Source of the DNA: Formicarius rufipectus
Taxonomy: Eukaryota > Chordata > Aves > Passeriformes > Formicariidae
Assembly: GCA_013399695.1 (NCBI GenBank)
Contig: VXAU01004727.1
Span: 1 to 64,000, forward strand
Direction of reading: 5' to 3'
Length of the DNA stretch: 64,000 bases
In this document: in pieces, positions 14,300 through 27,800 of the stretch
Layout: each line of letters opens with the position of its first letter
Position numbering within the stretch: the stretch's first letter is position 1
The notes under the pieces: model-generated
Seen by the model: the letters and a program-made list of their open reading frames with translations, nothing else
Database searches by the model: none
What the model was told of the DNA's origin: nothing
Program-made: the position numbers and the translations under genes

Positions 14300-14328
14300 A
14301 GTGACCCGTGTGTCTGTGCTGTTGGCAG
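14300..14328 (+). other. 3' splice site (acceptor) of exon A
   Basis: The intron ends in TTGGCAG directly before the phase-1 exon. The upstream pyrimidine tract is weak and interrupted by G and A (GTGACCCGTGTGTCTGTGCT). The AG is fixed by the in-frame CNTNAP reading that starts at once and by the matching phase at the next junction. Confidence 0.85.
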
Positions 14329-14478
14329 GCTCTGCGCTCAACGACGGGCAGTGGCACGAGGTGCGCTTCCTGGCCAAGGACAACTTCGCTGTGCTCACCA
14401 TCGACCGGGACGAGGCGTCGGCCGTGCGGACCAACAGCCCTCTGCAAGTTAAGACGGGAGAGAAGTACTTCTTTGGAG
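14329..14478 (+). CDS. CNTNAP2: CNTNAP2-like internal exon, laminin-G domain (exon A of two)
   Basis: This is an internal coding exon of a contactin-associated protein, a single-pass neuronal adhesion protein of the neurexin superfamily. Caspr2 clusters Kv1 channels at juxtaparanodes and acts in synapse and circuit formation. The exon is bounded by AG at 14327-14328 and GT at 14479-14480. It is 150 nt long, enters in phase 1 and leaves in phase 1. Codons run from TCT at 14331 and read SALNDGQWHEVRFLAK, then AVLTIDRDEASAVRTNSP, ending KTGEKYFFG. The LNDGQWH segment and the terminal YFFGG turn are typical of laminin-G beta strands. From memory the RTNSPLQVKTGEKYFFGG stretch is characteristic of CNTNAP2; CNTNAP1, 3, 4 and 5 differ here. 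The split glycine codon is completed by the exon at 52444. The exon is rich in GC and CpG against an AT-rich intron. Family membership is very likely; the paralogue is probable. Confidence 0.9.
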
Positions 14479-14484
14479 GTAAAA
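14479..14484 (+). other. 5' splice site (donor) of exon A
   Basis: GAG|GTAAAA. The donor follows the first base of a glycine codon. Reading through it gives a stop codon within about 50 codons, so splicing here is needed to keep the laminin-G frame. Confidence 0.85.
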
Positions 14485-15030
14485 CGTTATCAAATAAATG
14501 CATACTTGTAGTGCTGGGTCTTTTAATCTATGTAATAGGGCAGTGGAGCTCGTGTAATGCGTGCTTGTGGATGTTGCTGGGGGTTAAATGCCTGGGTGCT
14601 GCTCAGCACAGAGTAAACCTCTGCAGTTAATTTCACTGTAAAGAATCTCTTTGCACCTCCTCATCCTTACAAAAGAAACACTGGAAAGTTCTTGCAAGAG
14701 TTACTCTAATTTGGGCTGATTTCTGAGATCTGTGCTGACTGTTTCAGACTTTAATTGAAAGTCACTGAGAAAAGAAACAAAGAGCTTTTCAAGTTTGGAA
14801 TCCTGAAGACATAAATACCCCCAAACCAAATAATTGTTCAGGACAGGTCCTAACCTTTAGCTGGTTTTTAAGAGCTGTAATTACCGTGGGTAAGTAAGAA
14901 GCTTGAAGTTGAAGCCTCGGATTGGTCAGTATTTCTGTTTGTTGACAGTCCCTGCACTAAAAAGGGTTCTTGGGAATTGTGCTTTGAATGTTTATTCTTC
15001 TTGCTCTTCTATGGTACCATTTATGAAAAT

Positions 15031-15051
15031 AATAATTTTTTAAAAATTATT
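15031..15051. repeat. AT-only inverted repeat, 10-bp arms
   Basis: AATAATTTTT, one T, then AAAAATTATT: perfect arms with a single central base. It is a low-complexity palindrome, with no sign of function. Confidence 0.7.
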
Positions 15052-16087
15052 GGATTTTTTAAATTTATGTTTACATTTCTCTATTAAAAAGTGCAGTAAC
15101 ATGTCAAAACATTTTTGATACACTATTTTATAGGAGAAGGTTACTAGGGTTTTTGGTTTTTTTATTGAACGCATTACTTTTCATACTATTAGCCAGTCTT
15201 TTTATTAAGCATCCAGTCGAGGAATGACCTGCAGTCTTTGTTCACAATTCTCAGTAAGCTCAAATGTTGAGATAAAAAGTTGCAAGTTGCAGTTTTGAAG
15301 TGCACTACATGTGAGGTTGTACTTGAAGGCTTCAAAGAGAGAACATAAATTTTAAAGCTAGAATTTATCAGTGTTGAAACTTGGTATTTTTTTCAAACTT
15401 ACGAGGTGCACATCTAATAAAAATAAAATATAAATGTGATACTATAAATAATTATAACATTACTCAACGGATGGAAAATTTAGTGGCATATGAAGTATCC
15501 TAAATAGAAATGGGAAAAGATATTTTCAATATTATTTTAATTTCATTGTTATCAAATTAAAGGTGGTCTGTCACAAGACTCAAACTTCTGTTGCTGCAAA
15601 ATGCGTATTAGCCAATATCCTTAATTTAGCTAATACTGGGGGGGGTTGGCTTCTTGCCTCAAATAAGGGCTCTAGCATAGCCAGTTGCCACATGCTAAAA
15701 CATGACAATTATTTACTTGTCAAAACACACTACCTTCGATTTGTCAGAACAGGCTGGGACATGCTAATTAAATGAAGTTATTAAGCACACATAGGAGAAA
15801 ATGAAATGTCATTCATAAGACATCCAGTGTTAAATTCTGTTAATTTTGATAGGTGAAATCCCCAGACCATTATTACATTTCTGGAGAGAGAGGGATTGAT
15901 TTCTTCTGAAATGTCTTTTCCCTCTGACTCTTTGGTTGTGAGGGACAGATTATCCAGTTTCTCCAGCAGTTTTTATACCATTTCTCAGTCAGAAGTCAGA
16001 GTGATTTGCTGTCAGTTCAGCTGGACTGTGAAATCTGATTGAGTTGTGATTGTTGACCTGTGCTTTCCAATTCCATCATCCCTCCTT

Positions 16088-16101
16088 AAAAAAAAAAAAA
16101 A
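16088..16101 (+). repeat. A14 homopolymer
   Basis: An uninterrupted run of fourteen A in AT-rich intron. Confidence 0.93.
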
Positions 16102-19100
16102 GAGGTGTGCATGTAGATACTGTTCTAGTGGGATATGAAAGTCACTCTTGGATTCCCTGAGGTGTCATTCCCACATCTGTTCATCCAAATACATGGTCCT
16201 GTTGCATAAACTACGGCGTATTTCCTCCTCCTTATTATCTTTTATCCTCTGAATGGTCTTCTAAAGGTATATTAAAAGTATAGTGGTGTCTTAACCTTCA
16301 TCTTCAATTTTATCTCAAAATAAGAAGTCTGCATTTGCAACACTATACTTTTTGAATTTTGACTGTCTGAAGCTGTGAATCTGTGTAAGCTTTATTTATA
16401 GGACCCATTTATTTTAGTATGTTCTCACATGAATATTGCTTCATACATCTATGTTAGTTGTTTTTATATGTTTAGTTATTTTTATATAGCTGGTAATTAG
16501 TGATTGCTTGCAAGTTAAAGCCAGTCTTTTGGATACATGCTAGAAACTTAATCTTTATGTTCATGACCTGCATCTTATAAGGCAAAAGTATTTCTGCTCT
16601 GTTCTCTCCTTATGTATGCATTCCTCCTCATTTTTCTTTACAAGCACTCCGAGTTATGTCTTTTAATAAATAATATTTGTATGAAGAGGATGTAGAGGTG
16701 GGAGTAGTAGGGTGTCTCAAGCATTTGGGCCAGGTGGTAATCAAAGAGGGTATTTTGATTAGTTTCATTAGTTTCTTTTCCGCATATACCTATAATTGAG
16801 TAGGAAAGGGATGACCTTCCTCTTGAATTCAGAGGACACTGTGTTTGGTTTCCTGCACACTGCTAGATGGTTTGCAGAAAGAATTAGCAATTCTTTGGCC
16901 GTGATACATTTTCATTGTGAAAATGAATCTCATGGATTTCTTTGCTGGAGAACTGGATACAGTAGTTGCAGATACACAGACTATTAAACCTTTGTGCTGG
17001 GCAAATATAAACCTCTGTAACAGGTGCAGAAGTTAAAGGATGAGTTTCACAGATAGCAGTGTTAGGATATTCATCCAATCCCACTGCTCTATTTCATGAT
17101 CTTCCAAAATGCTGAGGAAACTCAGTCCATCGATTTTGTGTTTGCAGAGGTTGCACAGCACATCCAGAATGCTCTGAACTCTCTTCTGGTTGAAATATTC
17201 CTCTTTCATCTTAGAAGGAGATACTGCATAGATGCAAATGTTTTGTTTTCCAACCTTTCCTGTTTCCAAAATAGGTGTGTCTCTTTATATTCCTGTCTCC
17301 TGGTGTCAATATAGCGAATATATATTACAGGCAATGTTGTTGCCTTTGCTGAAGAAAAGATTGAAAAGTGGCACAGTAGCACTGCAGTACAATATTTTTC
17401 TAAAAATACATTGGAGAATTCAAAGGGAAAAATAATTACAATGAAATGGAAACTGCCTCAAAGTAGTAAGGTGAACACAATTTCTCTGTGAAATTAGCTT
17501 CAGATCTTACTGTAAGAGTAGTAACACGTTTAAATCTGAGTTTCAGAGACGGTATGTATTTTTCAGAAAAATTATCCTTTTATCTATTGTCATGACTCTT
17601 CCCTGCCAGTGTCCCATAATACTAGTTTCCTAATAGAATAGGCACTCTATCAAAATTGGGAACAGATTAAAAATTGAGTGGACGAGTTGAACCTTACTCT
17701 GCCTCCTGTAATGATAAAACACACCTGACAAATCACAGCTATTAAGCTGATTTACACACAGACAGGTTTGCAGTGATGTCTGTTTAAGTTCCTAATTCTA
17801 CTCCCAGTATTTTGATGAGAACTTTCTTATGCCTCACTCTCATTACCTGGAGGGAACGCCGAGGTGCGGGCTGGGCTGCTTGTGTGGTCACTGCCGGTGT
17901 TGGGAGCGAGCCTGGGAGTCCCAACTCCCTCCCTCTGTGCAGGGCCAGATGCTGTTCTGAGAAAGTTAGAGGAGGCAGAATGACCTCATGGTCATTCAGT
18001 TTCCCTCAGTACTGCTTTCTAAACGAGTTGTGGTTATTCCTTGCTTGTCATTGACAGCAAGCCCAGATTTGTACATGTACAGCAGTATTTGAAAAAGGAG
18101 ATGAGGAAATCAGAATATTTTGTGACCTCTGCCCATAGAGCTAACTTTTCAAGTTTGGAAAAATGATAAGTAAATCATATGAATGTTCTTTATTCCTGTC
18201 AGAGAATCTTATGTTCATTACAGTTCTAGTCCTTTTCCCCCTTGCTTTGTGCCTCCCCAGTGCTGTGTCCCAGCTCCGCAGAGATGCTCCCAAGGGGCAG
18301 ACGGCGGTGATGTTTTATTCAAGCCTGAAGTGTTAGGGGAAGCTGTGCTAAGATCAGGCGTTTCTGTAGATTGTGTGAATGTAAGCTGCTGTATGTGGGA
18401 GGGTTGGTGCTAATTGCCTATTACCCTTCTGTATAACAATTCTTCTCTCCCCACTGGTTTTATTTTCCTTCTTTTTCTTGTCTTGAATTTGTGTTTTTGA
18501 AAATATGTGAACTTCTCTTCCCTGCGAAGCTCTAGAGAATTATGATTCTTTGTTGTTTGCAATTATCTGCGTAAAACAAAAAAGCAGAACAGAGAAAGTG
18601 AATCACAGAGTGAAAATGAGTCCATTAACCTCATTTGCACTGCTGGAGATAAAGGGCTTTTGTGAGGCATCTTAAGCTTTCACCACAGCACCTAATAGCT
18701 GCCTGGTGTCCAGGGGAAATACTTCATTGCAGACATCATTCTGACCTGGCTCTGTTTTACGGCATTTCTTTTTAATTGTGTCTACTTTCCCTCCCCTTTT
18801 CACTGGCTCAAGGATGGGAGAGTTTTTAGTGTGAGTGTTAAATTTTCACTGAGAACAAAGGTGTGCAGTGAGCATCTGTCAATCCACTCTGTGCTGCTGC
18901 TTCTGGCAAGCAAGATGAATGGAACATGCAGTGAGGCTCCTGTGGGACACCAGTCTGTGGCATAGAGAAATTCCTTCCTTTCTGTACAAAACACACTCTG
19001 TGTGGAGGCTTAGTCATGGAGTAGAATTCATTTGTTTTGAAAAGTTGTGTTGGTCTAAGATCCTGTAGAATAGTAGGTAGTGGAAGGCAGGAGGAAGTCA

Positions 19101-19499
19101 GGTGAAAGAGAAATATTATATTTCTGTGTTTCAAACTCAAATCTGTTCAACAAAACCAACGTTGAGTTAGTGTCAGCTGACAAATAAATGAGATTTGACT
19201 AATGGCAGCTCATGTTATCTATTCCCTAAAAGATTAAAAGACCCTGCTGACATCTTTCTTGCAAGCCTGAAACTTCTTACTTATCAATAAGTGACAAATG
19301 ATCTTTGGTTGTATTTGCATTTCTGCAGGTTAATCAGATTTTTAGTATGTCAGAGCTTTCATTTTACTGCCCATTTCTTGTTTGTGGTTTTTGGTTTTTT
19401 CTTTTGTGTGTATGACCACAAGATAGGATGGTGAGATTTGCATTTCTTGAGGGAAGTGTGCCTTCAGTGGGACCTGAGAGCTTTCTCCTCACGGTGGTG

Positions 19500-19806
19500 T
19501 GCAGGGCCAGGAGCTGGACTGTGATGGTGTGACTGCCCAGAGGTGCTGCTCTGCCGGGGGGCACTGCCACCAGTGGGCACTGAAGGAAGGGAAAGTTAGG
19601 CTAGACACTGGGAAGGAAAGTGTTTGGACACTGGGACAGAATGGCCGGGGAGGCTGTGGATGCCCCAGCCCTGGCAGTGTTCAGAGCAAGGCTGCCTTGA
19701 GCAGCCTGGTCTTCCAGGAGGTGTCCCTGCCCATGGCAGGGGAGTGGGGACTGCATGGGCTGTAAGTCTATTGCAACCCCTTAGCAGTGTGTGGGTTCTA
19801 TGATCA
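19500..19806 (+). mobile_element. CR1 LINE fragment, 3' end
   Basis: From 19581 it matches a CR1 tail: GAAGGAAGGGAAAGTTAGGC, GAGGCTGTGGATGCCCCAGC, GGTGTCCCTGCCCATGGCAG, ending near TTCTATGATC. A section around 19610-19640 looks deleted relative to consensus. The segment at 19500-19580 is only weakly CR1-like, so the left boundary is uncertain. Confidence 0.87.
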
Positions 19807-21404
19807 CAGTTCCACTGTAAGGTCACATACAAATCCATGAGGAAAGGACAGAGAAAATTCGGAGTAACTCAGAGTACAATGTGATTTTTGTGGATCTTCA
19901 GCATTTTATCTTCCTATATCCTCCCTGGTCAATCCTACAAAACAATGATATGGAAATAAAAGACTTGGAATGGGTCATATATTTAACAACCCTCATGTTT
20001 TGGATTGTTAAATCTGGAAAGCTTATAAGTCGCTAGATGAGCAAAGAATGCAGATACGCAAACTTTATAAACATGAGCAAGGAAAGGACGTGGTGCTTCA
20101 GCAAGAAAGAAAAAAGTAAAAACAAGGAGATGGCAGACAATTATGAATGTCTTTCCCATTGAAATTCTTTACTATTTCATCTGCTGTCTTCCACTATGAA
20201 CAGGAAAACACAGCTGAATTCACATTCCCTTTTTACAACTGACAGAATTGAAGGGAGTCAATCAGCACTGCCCATTTACTCTTTGAGTTTTATGCTTTGT
20301 TTCCATCACATTTAAAGTTTTGCTTATTTCATTCAAATAATTTGAATGTTAAACAAGAGAGACCACATAAAATAACGGTGACTTTCTGTGATTAATTTTC
20401 AGTAATGTCTCAGATGTTATACTATGCCAATATGCCAGTCCTCCGAGACATTTTATACAAGAGTGCAAGCAGAAATACTGGAGATAGATTGATGTCCCTA
20501 AGAAAAACAGGTTCAGGCAGGAAGCTGGTACTATGTGCATGCAAATAAAAGATGAAATGCATGGTAATGTCAGTTTAGGAATATATGGATGTGGGCATGA
20601 GCCTTGCTGGAATAACTTCAGCTTTTGAGCAAGGGCTATTAGATATGAGAAATGTCTGTCCACAGAAAAGTAAATGAATGAAGTTTTGGAAAGTGCTCTC
20701 CTTATTGTACAACATAAATCTCTTGTTAAACTGAAGATGTTACCCACAGAACACATATCTAGAAATTTCTCAAAAAAGGAAGTAACTCAGCCTCTTGCAA
20801 GCACTAAAACAAATGTCTGAGTGTGCAGAAAAGAGAATGTCAGATTTCCCAATACATTTTCCTTGCTCTTATTTACATTCAAAACCATGAAATAAAAAAG
20901 AAGGAGGAAGAGTACATACCATAGAAAGTAAACCTGCATGGACATGGGAAGTAGTGAACTGGCTGAATGCAACTCTATTGTCTGTCGTTCTGTGTGTCCA
21001 TGATTTATTTCCTTTTTCATTGAGGACAGTAGTCACACTGTTCCCTGAGTCTTAGTCAGAAGCAAATTGTATCCAGTCTCTAAATATTACAGAAAATTCA
21101 ATTAAAAGTAGAGAAAATTTACTGCAGGGTATAGCTCTTGACTCTAAGGGAAAGGAAAAGGCCTTGTAAAAGTTAATAGCACTTCTTCCAAAAGAAACAC
21201 TTTAGGAGGAAGCTTTTTTCTGGGACTTCAACAGAAGTTTCTGTTGGAGACATACTCAAGAAGTGACAATTATACCTGTATTCTCTGTGGCCCTCCTGCT
21301 GATGCTTTATTAGGTCAAGCTACAAGACCTTTGGGACCAGTAAGTGAAAAAAAACTCCCTATAGAAGGAGAAGGGCAGGTATTTCAACAAGCCATGAAAG
21401 TTGG

Positions 21405-21800
21405 TAGGAAAACCTTTCCAGGAATGGGGCACCTACAACTTCTCTGGACAACCTATGCCAGTGCCTCACCACCCTCACAGTGAGATTTTTTCCTGATTCC
21501 TACTCTAAACCTGTTCTCTTTCTGTTTAAACCCATTCTCCCCGTCCTGTCACTACAGCCTCTTGTCAAAGGTCCCTCCCCATCATTCTTGTAGGGTCCTT
21601 TCAGGTACACAGGCCACAATTAGGTCACCCCAAAGCCTTCTCTTTTCCAGGCTGAACAAACCCAATTCCCTCAGCCTTTCCTCCCAGGAGAGTTGTTCCA
21701 TCCCTCTAATCATCCTGGTGCCCCTCCTCTGGGCTCTCTCCAACAGGTCCACGTCCTTCCTGTGCTGGGGACCCAGAGCCAGATGCAGCACTGCAGGGGG
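21405..21800 (-). mobile_element. CR1 LINE fragment with ORF2 C-terminal remnant
   Basis: The plus strand carries reversed CR1 motifs: CAGTGCCTCACCACCCTCAC, CTGTCACTACAGCC, CTTTTCCAGGCTGAACAAA and CTCTCCAACAGGTCCACGTC. On the minus strand an open frame of about 100 codons (21582-21884) contains LLERAQRR and EERLRELGLFSLEKRRL, the conserved tail region of CR1 ORF2 (reverse-transcriptase protein). The element's own 3' terminus, expected left of 21405, is not clearly recognisable, so that side is deleted or heavily diverged. It is not a functional gene. Confidence 0.92.
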
Positions 21801-24800
21801 GGTGACAGATGGTAGGACCTTCCTCAGCCTCTCCTCCTCCTCCCACCCCTCTAAACATGATACAAATTTGCAATTGCATTTCAATGTTTTAAGTATGTAA
21901 ATGAGAACCTATTATTGTATATAACCTAGTATTGTGAGCAGCATTAGGCAAGCAGATGCCTACCTGCCATAGATTCTGATGATAGGCAACACTCTCATTT
22001 CAGAGAAACCTGCTTATCTATATCACTGTAAACATGCATAACTTTGGGAATCTGATCTAGTGAGTCGTAAATGCATGACAGGAAATAAAAAACAACAAAC
22101 AAAACAGGATGTGTTCCAGAAATCACAAAAATACAGTGTTTGTGAAACTGGGAGACAGTGAAAATACCATTGTTTCAAAACAACATGACTCATGGTCTGA
22201 GCTGAGAATGGTTCTCAGTGCTGATTGTAAATTCTGCCCCAACCTGATTGGAGCTCCAATTATAATTCCTGGATGCTGGTTCTACTATATAAGCAAACTC
22301 CAGGTAGCTCTTAGGGTCTAGGGCTGGCTGTCAATTAAATGCCTGCAAACCCAGGTTGTTATCACCTTCCACTGAAGACGAAAAATCCCATCATATAAAA
22401 GTGGCAGTCTAGAGCTCTAACAGGAGCACTGATTAGTGATGCTTTTGTAAATCATGAAGCAGATTTTAAAGGCTTATATCCTTCCAAAGAAAGCACTTTA
22501 TTGAATCTCACAGTCAGTGGCTTAGAGCTGATTTATCTGCATAAATTGGCAAAAAGGAACTGTGAAGCTGAAAAGGAAGGTTTAAAGCCTTGTTTTTCAC
22601 TTAGCAGCAAGGCAGTGATCTCACCTGTACAGTACTTGGAAACAAGCTGGAGATACACAGATCTTCAGTGTGGCCTGCTCATGGCAACAGGCTTATGGCC
22701 CAGGCTAGGGGCATTAAATTAGCTTGGCAGTGCCAGAGCAGGTCTGCCTCGAGTTCAGTTTGGCATGGAGGAGGTGTTGGTAATGCAGTGCTGAGTGTTT
22801 GCTGTTGCTGATGTGTTCAGGAGGGAGCTGACAGATACCCAACAAACTGCTCGAGCACACTGGGTTATTAAGGCACAGCAGACACTGAACGGCCACAATC
22901 CAGTTTTCTGTCTTTTTTCCCCCCTAAGACAAAGCAGTTTATCTGGGATCGGTCAATTAGCATAAGTTCTAACCATAGAACTGTTAAAAAATATGTTCAT
23001 AAGTGATGAAATACGAGACTTTTGAGGGGTGATGGTCACTGTCAAGGTTATATGGTAAACCAGAGAAAAATGAAACCAGCCCTGTAGCCTGGCAAGCAAG
23101 GATGCTCTTGGCCTCCCTGAGTTCATCACCCATGACACCAAGAATATGCATGACTTGACTGATCCTGAGAAGTGATTTTACAGGCTTTCAGCTTCTGGAC
23201 TGAGACCTACAAGCTCATAATTTGATGTTGTCCAACAAATCCAAGTGAGGTTGGATGCTGTGACTGGTAATATACAATGACTGAAGATCCTACACTAAAC
23301 AGACTTTAATTTATCAATTGAAACAAGTCAGATTCTTGTGCAGAGTAGCAGTGTGTATGATGTTTGTGTATTTGTGTGGGATGTATCTTGCTTTAATGTG
23401 TAATGACAGAAATACTCTCTAGAGCACACTAAGGATATATTTCCTCATGAATATTTTTCCAAGCAGATGAGGCCTTAAAAAGAAGCAGGCTTTAATGATG
23501 TTGGAAATTACTTCATCTGTTTCTAACACTTACTTCATTTTTATTATTCTTGCTGACCAGGCTTCCCAAAACATTTTCTGTACTTGCTTGTCATTTTTTC
23601 AGTTGTATCTTTTTTTCCCAACAGATTAGTATCACTTCTTTGAAAACTGATTCTTATATTTGATTCTATAAGTTGGAAGCTTTCTGTGGAGCTTTAGAGT
23701 AAATGATTTTATTTTTTTTCCTGGTAATTAATTAGGCCTGTTGTGGTTTCACTGCCATCATAACAAGACTGAGTGGAATTTTGAAAAGAGATGTTCAGAG
23801 ACCCCCGTGTTCCCCTGGTTCTCCTTCATGGGAACAGTTTGCCTGAAGTCTGACCCTCTAGCTTTTTGAAACTCTTCTATACTCATTGTCTTTGCAGTTC
23901 CTGTTCTTGACTTGACTAGAACTTGACTAGACTTGATAAGACCCTTTCCTTGTTGCATTTCGTTTGATTGCATATGCACTATTGCCTTTTCCTAAGACCT
24001 TAGCTGCAGGAGAAGAGAAAACACAACTGGGAAGGAAGAAGAGCTTTTTATTCTCAGAAAGTAACCAGTGCTCGTGCTGTTAGTGCCTCACTTATTCTGT
24101 AGAGAACATGATGAAAAAGCTTGAGAGAGCACAGAGAGATGGAATAGTGCAGATCCTGGTGCTTGTTGAAGCAAGGTCACTGAGGAATTAGGCAACTGGA
24201 ATGATACATTAATCTTAAATCTTTTTGAGAATAGTGGGACTCTTTTTGTCAGGTATGTATCACTGATTTAGTTCCAAATAATTTTATTATATTCATGATC
24301 TCAAGAAAAGTCAAATAGGACAGGTCTTTATAAATACAGTGAGTGATTTTTTTCAGGAATCCTACAAATATTAGCAAGAAGATCAAAGTCATATCTCATA
24401 TTAGTGCCCAGAAATATAAAAGTTTCACAGCATCTTGTCCATCTACCAGCTGGTAAGTGGAATTCCTGTTTGGGTCCATGGCTGTGCTTTGCTGTGTAAA
24501 AATATCTGCTCATATTTCTGCTTTTGAAATGTGCCATAAATCACTGGGAGGGTTCTACAAAATGACATGAGCACAGAGAAAAATGTGTTCAACAAGAGTA
24601 GTTCACTTTTATGAAGAAACCTAAGCCCTTTTTCCTAAGGGCTTCACCAGTTTGACGCTCAGAGGAAGTTGTAAAGCCCACAGCTGGTACCTGTGGAAAC
24701 AGTTACTGTTGCTGCCCCTGCTCCACCTGCAGTGGGACAGCACTGGGGTGGGACCTCTGCAGGCTCTGCTGGCCTTTGCATTGCTGCCTTTCACAGCTGT

Positions 24801-27800
24801 GTTCAGGCACCCAAAAACTGACTGTGATTGCATACACACCTTGGGTAATTAGTGTTCTGATGTCTGAAATGACCTTGGAATTTCTAATTGATAAAGACAG
24901 GGTATCAAAAATCACCTTTGATTAAGAGAGTAGAAAAGTACTGCAACTCAGGGTCTCTGTGGCAATTTTGCAGTTCAACTTGCATTAATTGGGTCTAAGC
25001 AGTTTCCCATGATTGCAATATCTTTCAATGGGTTGTATACATTATAATACTGCAGTTGGAAATATATTTGGAATTACTGTGTGCTCCATTTAATTCTTTA
25101 AATCAGTGTATTCATGAAAGACTGACTAGTGCATATATTGTCAGTACATCATTACTGCTGGGCAGCTATCCAAATCTTTGTTTCACTCCTCAGACTTGTT
25201 TCCCCAGTCAAGAACAAATGTGTAAGGATTCTGCTGGACTCGCAGTCCTAACTCAGATTTTACTGCGCTGAAAAAACTTTCTCTTTTGCAGAGACTGATA
25301 CCAACATCCAGAGAGAGTATTCTTAAGGAAATTTGTTTCACCCAACATCTCTTTATTGTTTGCAGTGTAGCATCCATAACATTCTTCCTTACCCATCAAT
25401 TTTCATGAACCTGTGCAGAAAATAGTCTCGTTTGTACAACTCACTCCATTTTCAGCTTTGCTACTTCCAGAAGATGCAAGGGCAGGAAGAATCTGATTAT
25501 TAGCACTTCTGGAAAGAACTTTATCCTTTCCTGCTCTGAGGATCACAATGCTGGAGTCACTTGGTGTTTAGTAGCTCCAGTGACTCATTGTTAGAAGTGT
25601 GTGTTTGACTCTGCTGGTATCTGGTTTTCCAGCCTAAATTCAGGATTGCAGGATAGAAGGAGATTTTCCTTTTATGCTCCCAAAAGTCCACCCATGGGAA
25701 ATAAAGCTGGTGGTTTGGAGAGGGCTCCACACGTTGCAGCGTGTCTGTATGTGACTTTTAGCAGGCTGTTTCATATCTGCTGTTCAGTTCAGCTACCTAC
25801 AAAATTATGTTATAAGCACTAATTTGAGGGCAACTTTAAGATTGGCTCTATTTGCAGTACTTATGGATTACTTTTCCTTGAATATTCAAGTCCTAGTTGT
25901 TGGGGTTTTTTACTATAAATATTTATAAAAACTGATTTTAAACCCTAATGACTGCATATTTACTGAAAGTGTTTTGTATTCATTTATCAGTTTTGAAATT
26001 TGAACTGTTGTAAAAGCAGCACTGGATGAAAAAAAAAAGAAGAGTTTTATGAACATACATACTGTTTTATTTCTTAGATCTAGAAAGGCATTTAAAATTG
26101 TTTGTCCCTATTTTAGAAGGCTTATATGCTTTCCAAACATAATGAATTGCAAATTCTAGGGATATATATGTGGCATAAAAATACCATCATTTGATTTCCA
26201 GCTGGTGGTGAGTTAGTTACAAAGAAGACCCAAGTGGGTAACAAGGACAGCACTCAGTGAGTTATGGCCAAAGCTAAAACTTAATGAACTTGTAATTGCT
26301 AATATAACTTCAGTTGGTAAAGTGAAAACAAATTACTTATTTATTTACTGATGAAATTCAGAAATAATTTCCTATAATGAGTAAGTTCAAGAATGTTATC
26401 ATCTCCTCTATGAATAATTTGCTGACTTTTTCCCAAGGAAAACAGTTGCTGCATTTATATCTTCTGATAAATTACTTAGAGTTCCACTTTAATAAATTAT
26501 TATCTGAGAGACTTATTGCAAGACTTCTTTAAAGGGCGTTTGTGAGTCAGTTTGGATTTATAAGAGAATGACACAATGCAAATCAAATCTTCTGTTATTG
26601 TTATTGATACTAGTGTTATTAAAAATTAATCATCTTATGCACAAGGGATAAAGATGACAAATCTGGGAATATGCTTTGAAGATGCACTGAAATTAATATT
26701 CTTGAAAGAGTACTGTGACTGAAAGTCTCTGCTTATTAATATGTTTTTGACAAGCAGTTAATTTATAGAGATTATAGAAAGAGATTTGTATTAATAAAAT
26801 GTCTAATAATATAAAAAGGGTACTGTGTTCAAGAGTGAAATCTTTTTAGGTAAACATAAAATAGAGTGACCTTTTGTTTTACTGACAGACAAGGAAAACT
26901 CTTTCTTAAACTGAGGGAAAGCTAATTTTTAACTCAAGAAGAAGAATAGAGATTTTATAATCTCCTGAGAGTTTCTTCTGTCTTCTGGACAGCAGTTGCA
27001 TAGAGAGAGGGATACCAATATGTTACAGTATTTCCCAACCTCTGAAGACAGATATACTTTAAGAAAAACAGTGGTTGTATTGTTTCTAAGGGGTTTTGTG
27101 TTTGCAAATGGGTTGATGGTGGTAGTAACTGGCATGGAAAACTTCACCTATTGCTGTGTTGTGCCCGTCAGCAATGAGGCAGATGTAACCTCAGCAGTAG
27201 TGAAGGGATGCACCATTGCTCACAGTGGAACTTGGTGATGGACTGATGCTGCCAAAGTCTGGAGAATCATTGCCAAAATAGGAGTGCTGGAGAGAAGTGA
27301 GGGAGTAATATTTAGAGGAGGGAAGGAAGCATTGTCATACTGAAAATATCACTTGGAATTATGAGAAAACTCACAAACTTAAAATGCTCACTCTTGCAGC
27401 GTAATAGAAACTACATTAAGGTGCTTAAAGCATTACTGAAAAGTGCATGGCTTTGTGATCACAGCACTATATAAATTATAAAACAGAATAAATGCTGTGG
27501 AAATAAATTACTTTCATTATGTATTGTCTTACCAGAACAATATGAGCAAATTCTGTGTTTACAGGAACAGTGTGATTAAGGGGATAATACACCACTTTCC
27601 TCTAACTTGATGCTAATGCCAACTCAAAATTATGTGGAAGAGTGATTAGAGGGCTAGATTGTATTACTTTATTACAGACTATGTATTTACATAATTTTTA
27701 GAAAAAAAAGTTACCTTTTGTGGGAGTTGAAAGCTGAAGGATAAAAATTTCCACTTCTTGCTCAGTCTGTGTTTCAATCTGTCTTGAAAGCTGAAGGAAA

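Larger units (their letters stand above)
1..14328 (+). other. CNTNAP2: CNTNAP2-like intron, 3' portion (upstream of exon A)
   Basis: This is AT-rich intronic sequence without any supportable exon. It contains one CR1 fragment (6626-6885) and one N at 3400 after an A-run. There are several GC-richer patches of unknown nature (about 3420-3660, 5740-6070 and 11650-12260) and a CpG cluster at 13673-13775. ORFs here reach 149 codons, overlap one another on both strands, and show no recognisable domain or splice context. The previous laminin-G exon lies upstream of the window. Confidence 0.8.

Noticed and set aside
14208..14503. Minus-strand ORFs across exon A
   Set aside because: They are shadows of the GC-rich plus-strand exon, which has family-level similarity in its own frame.
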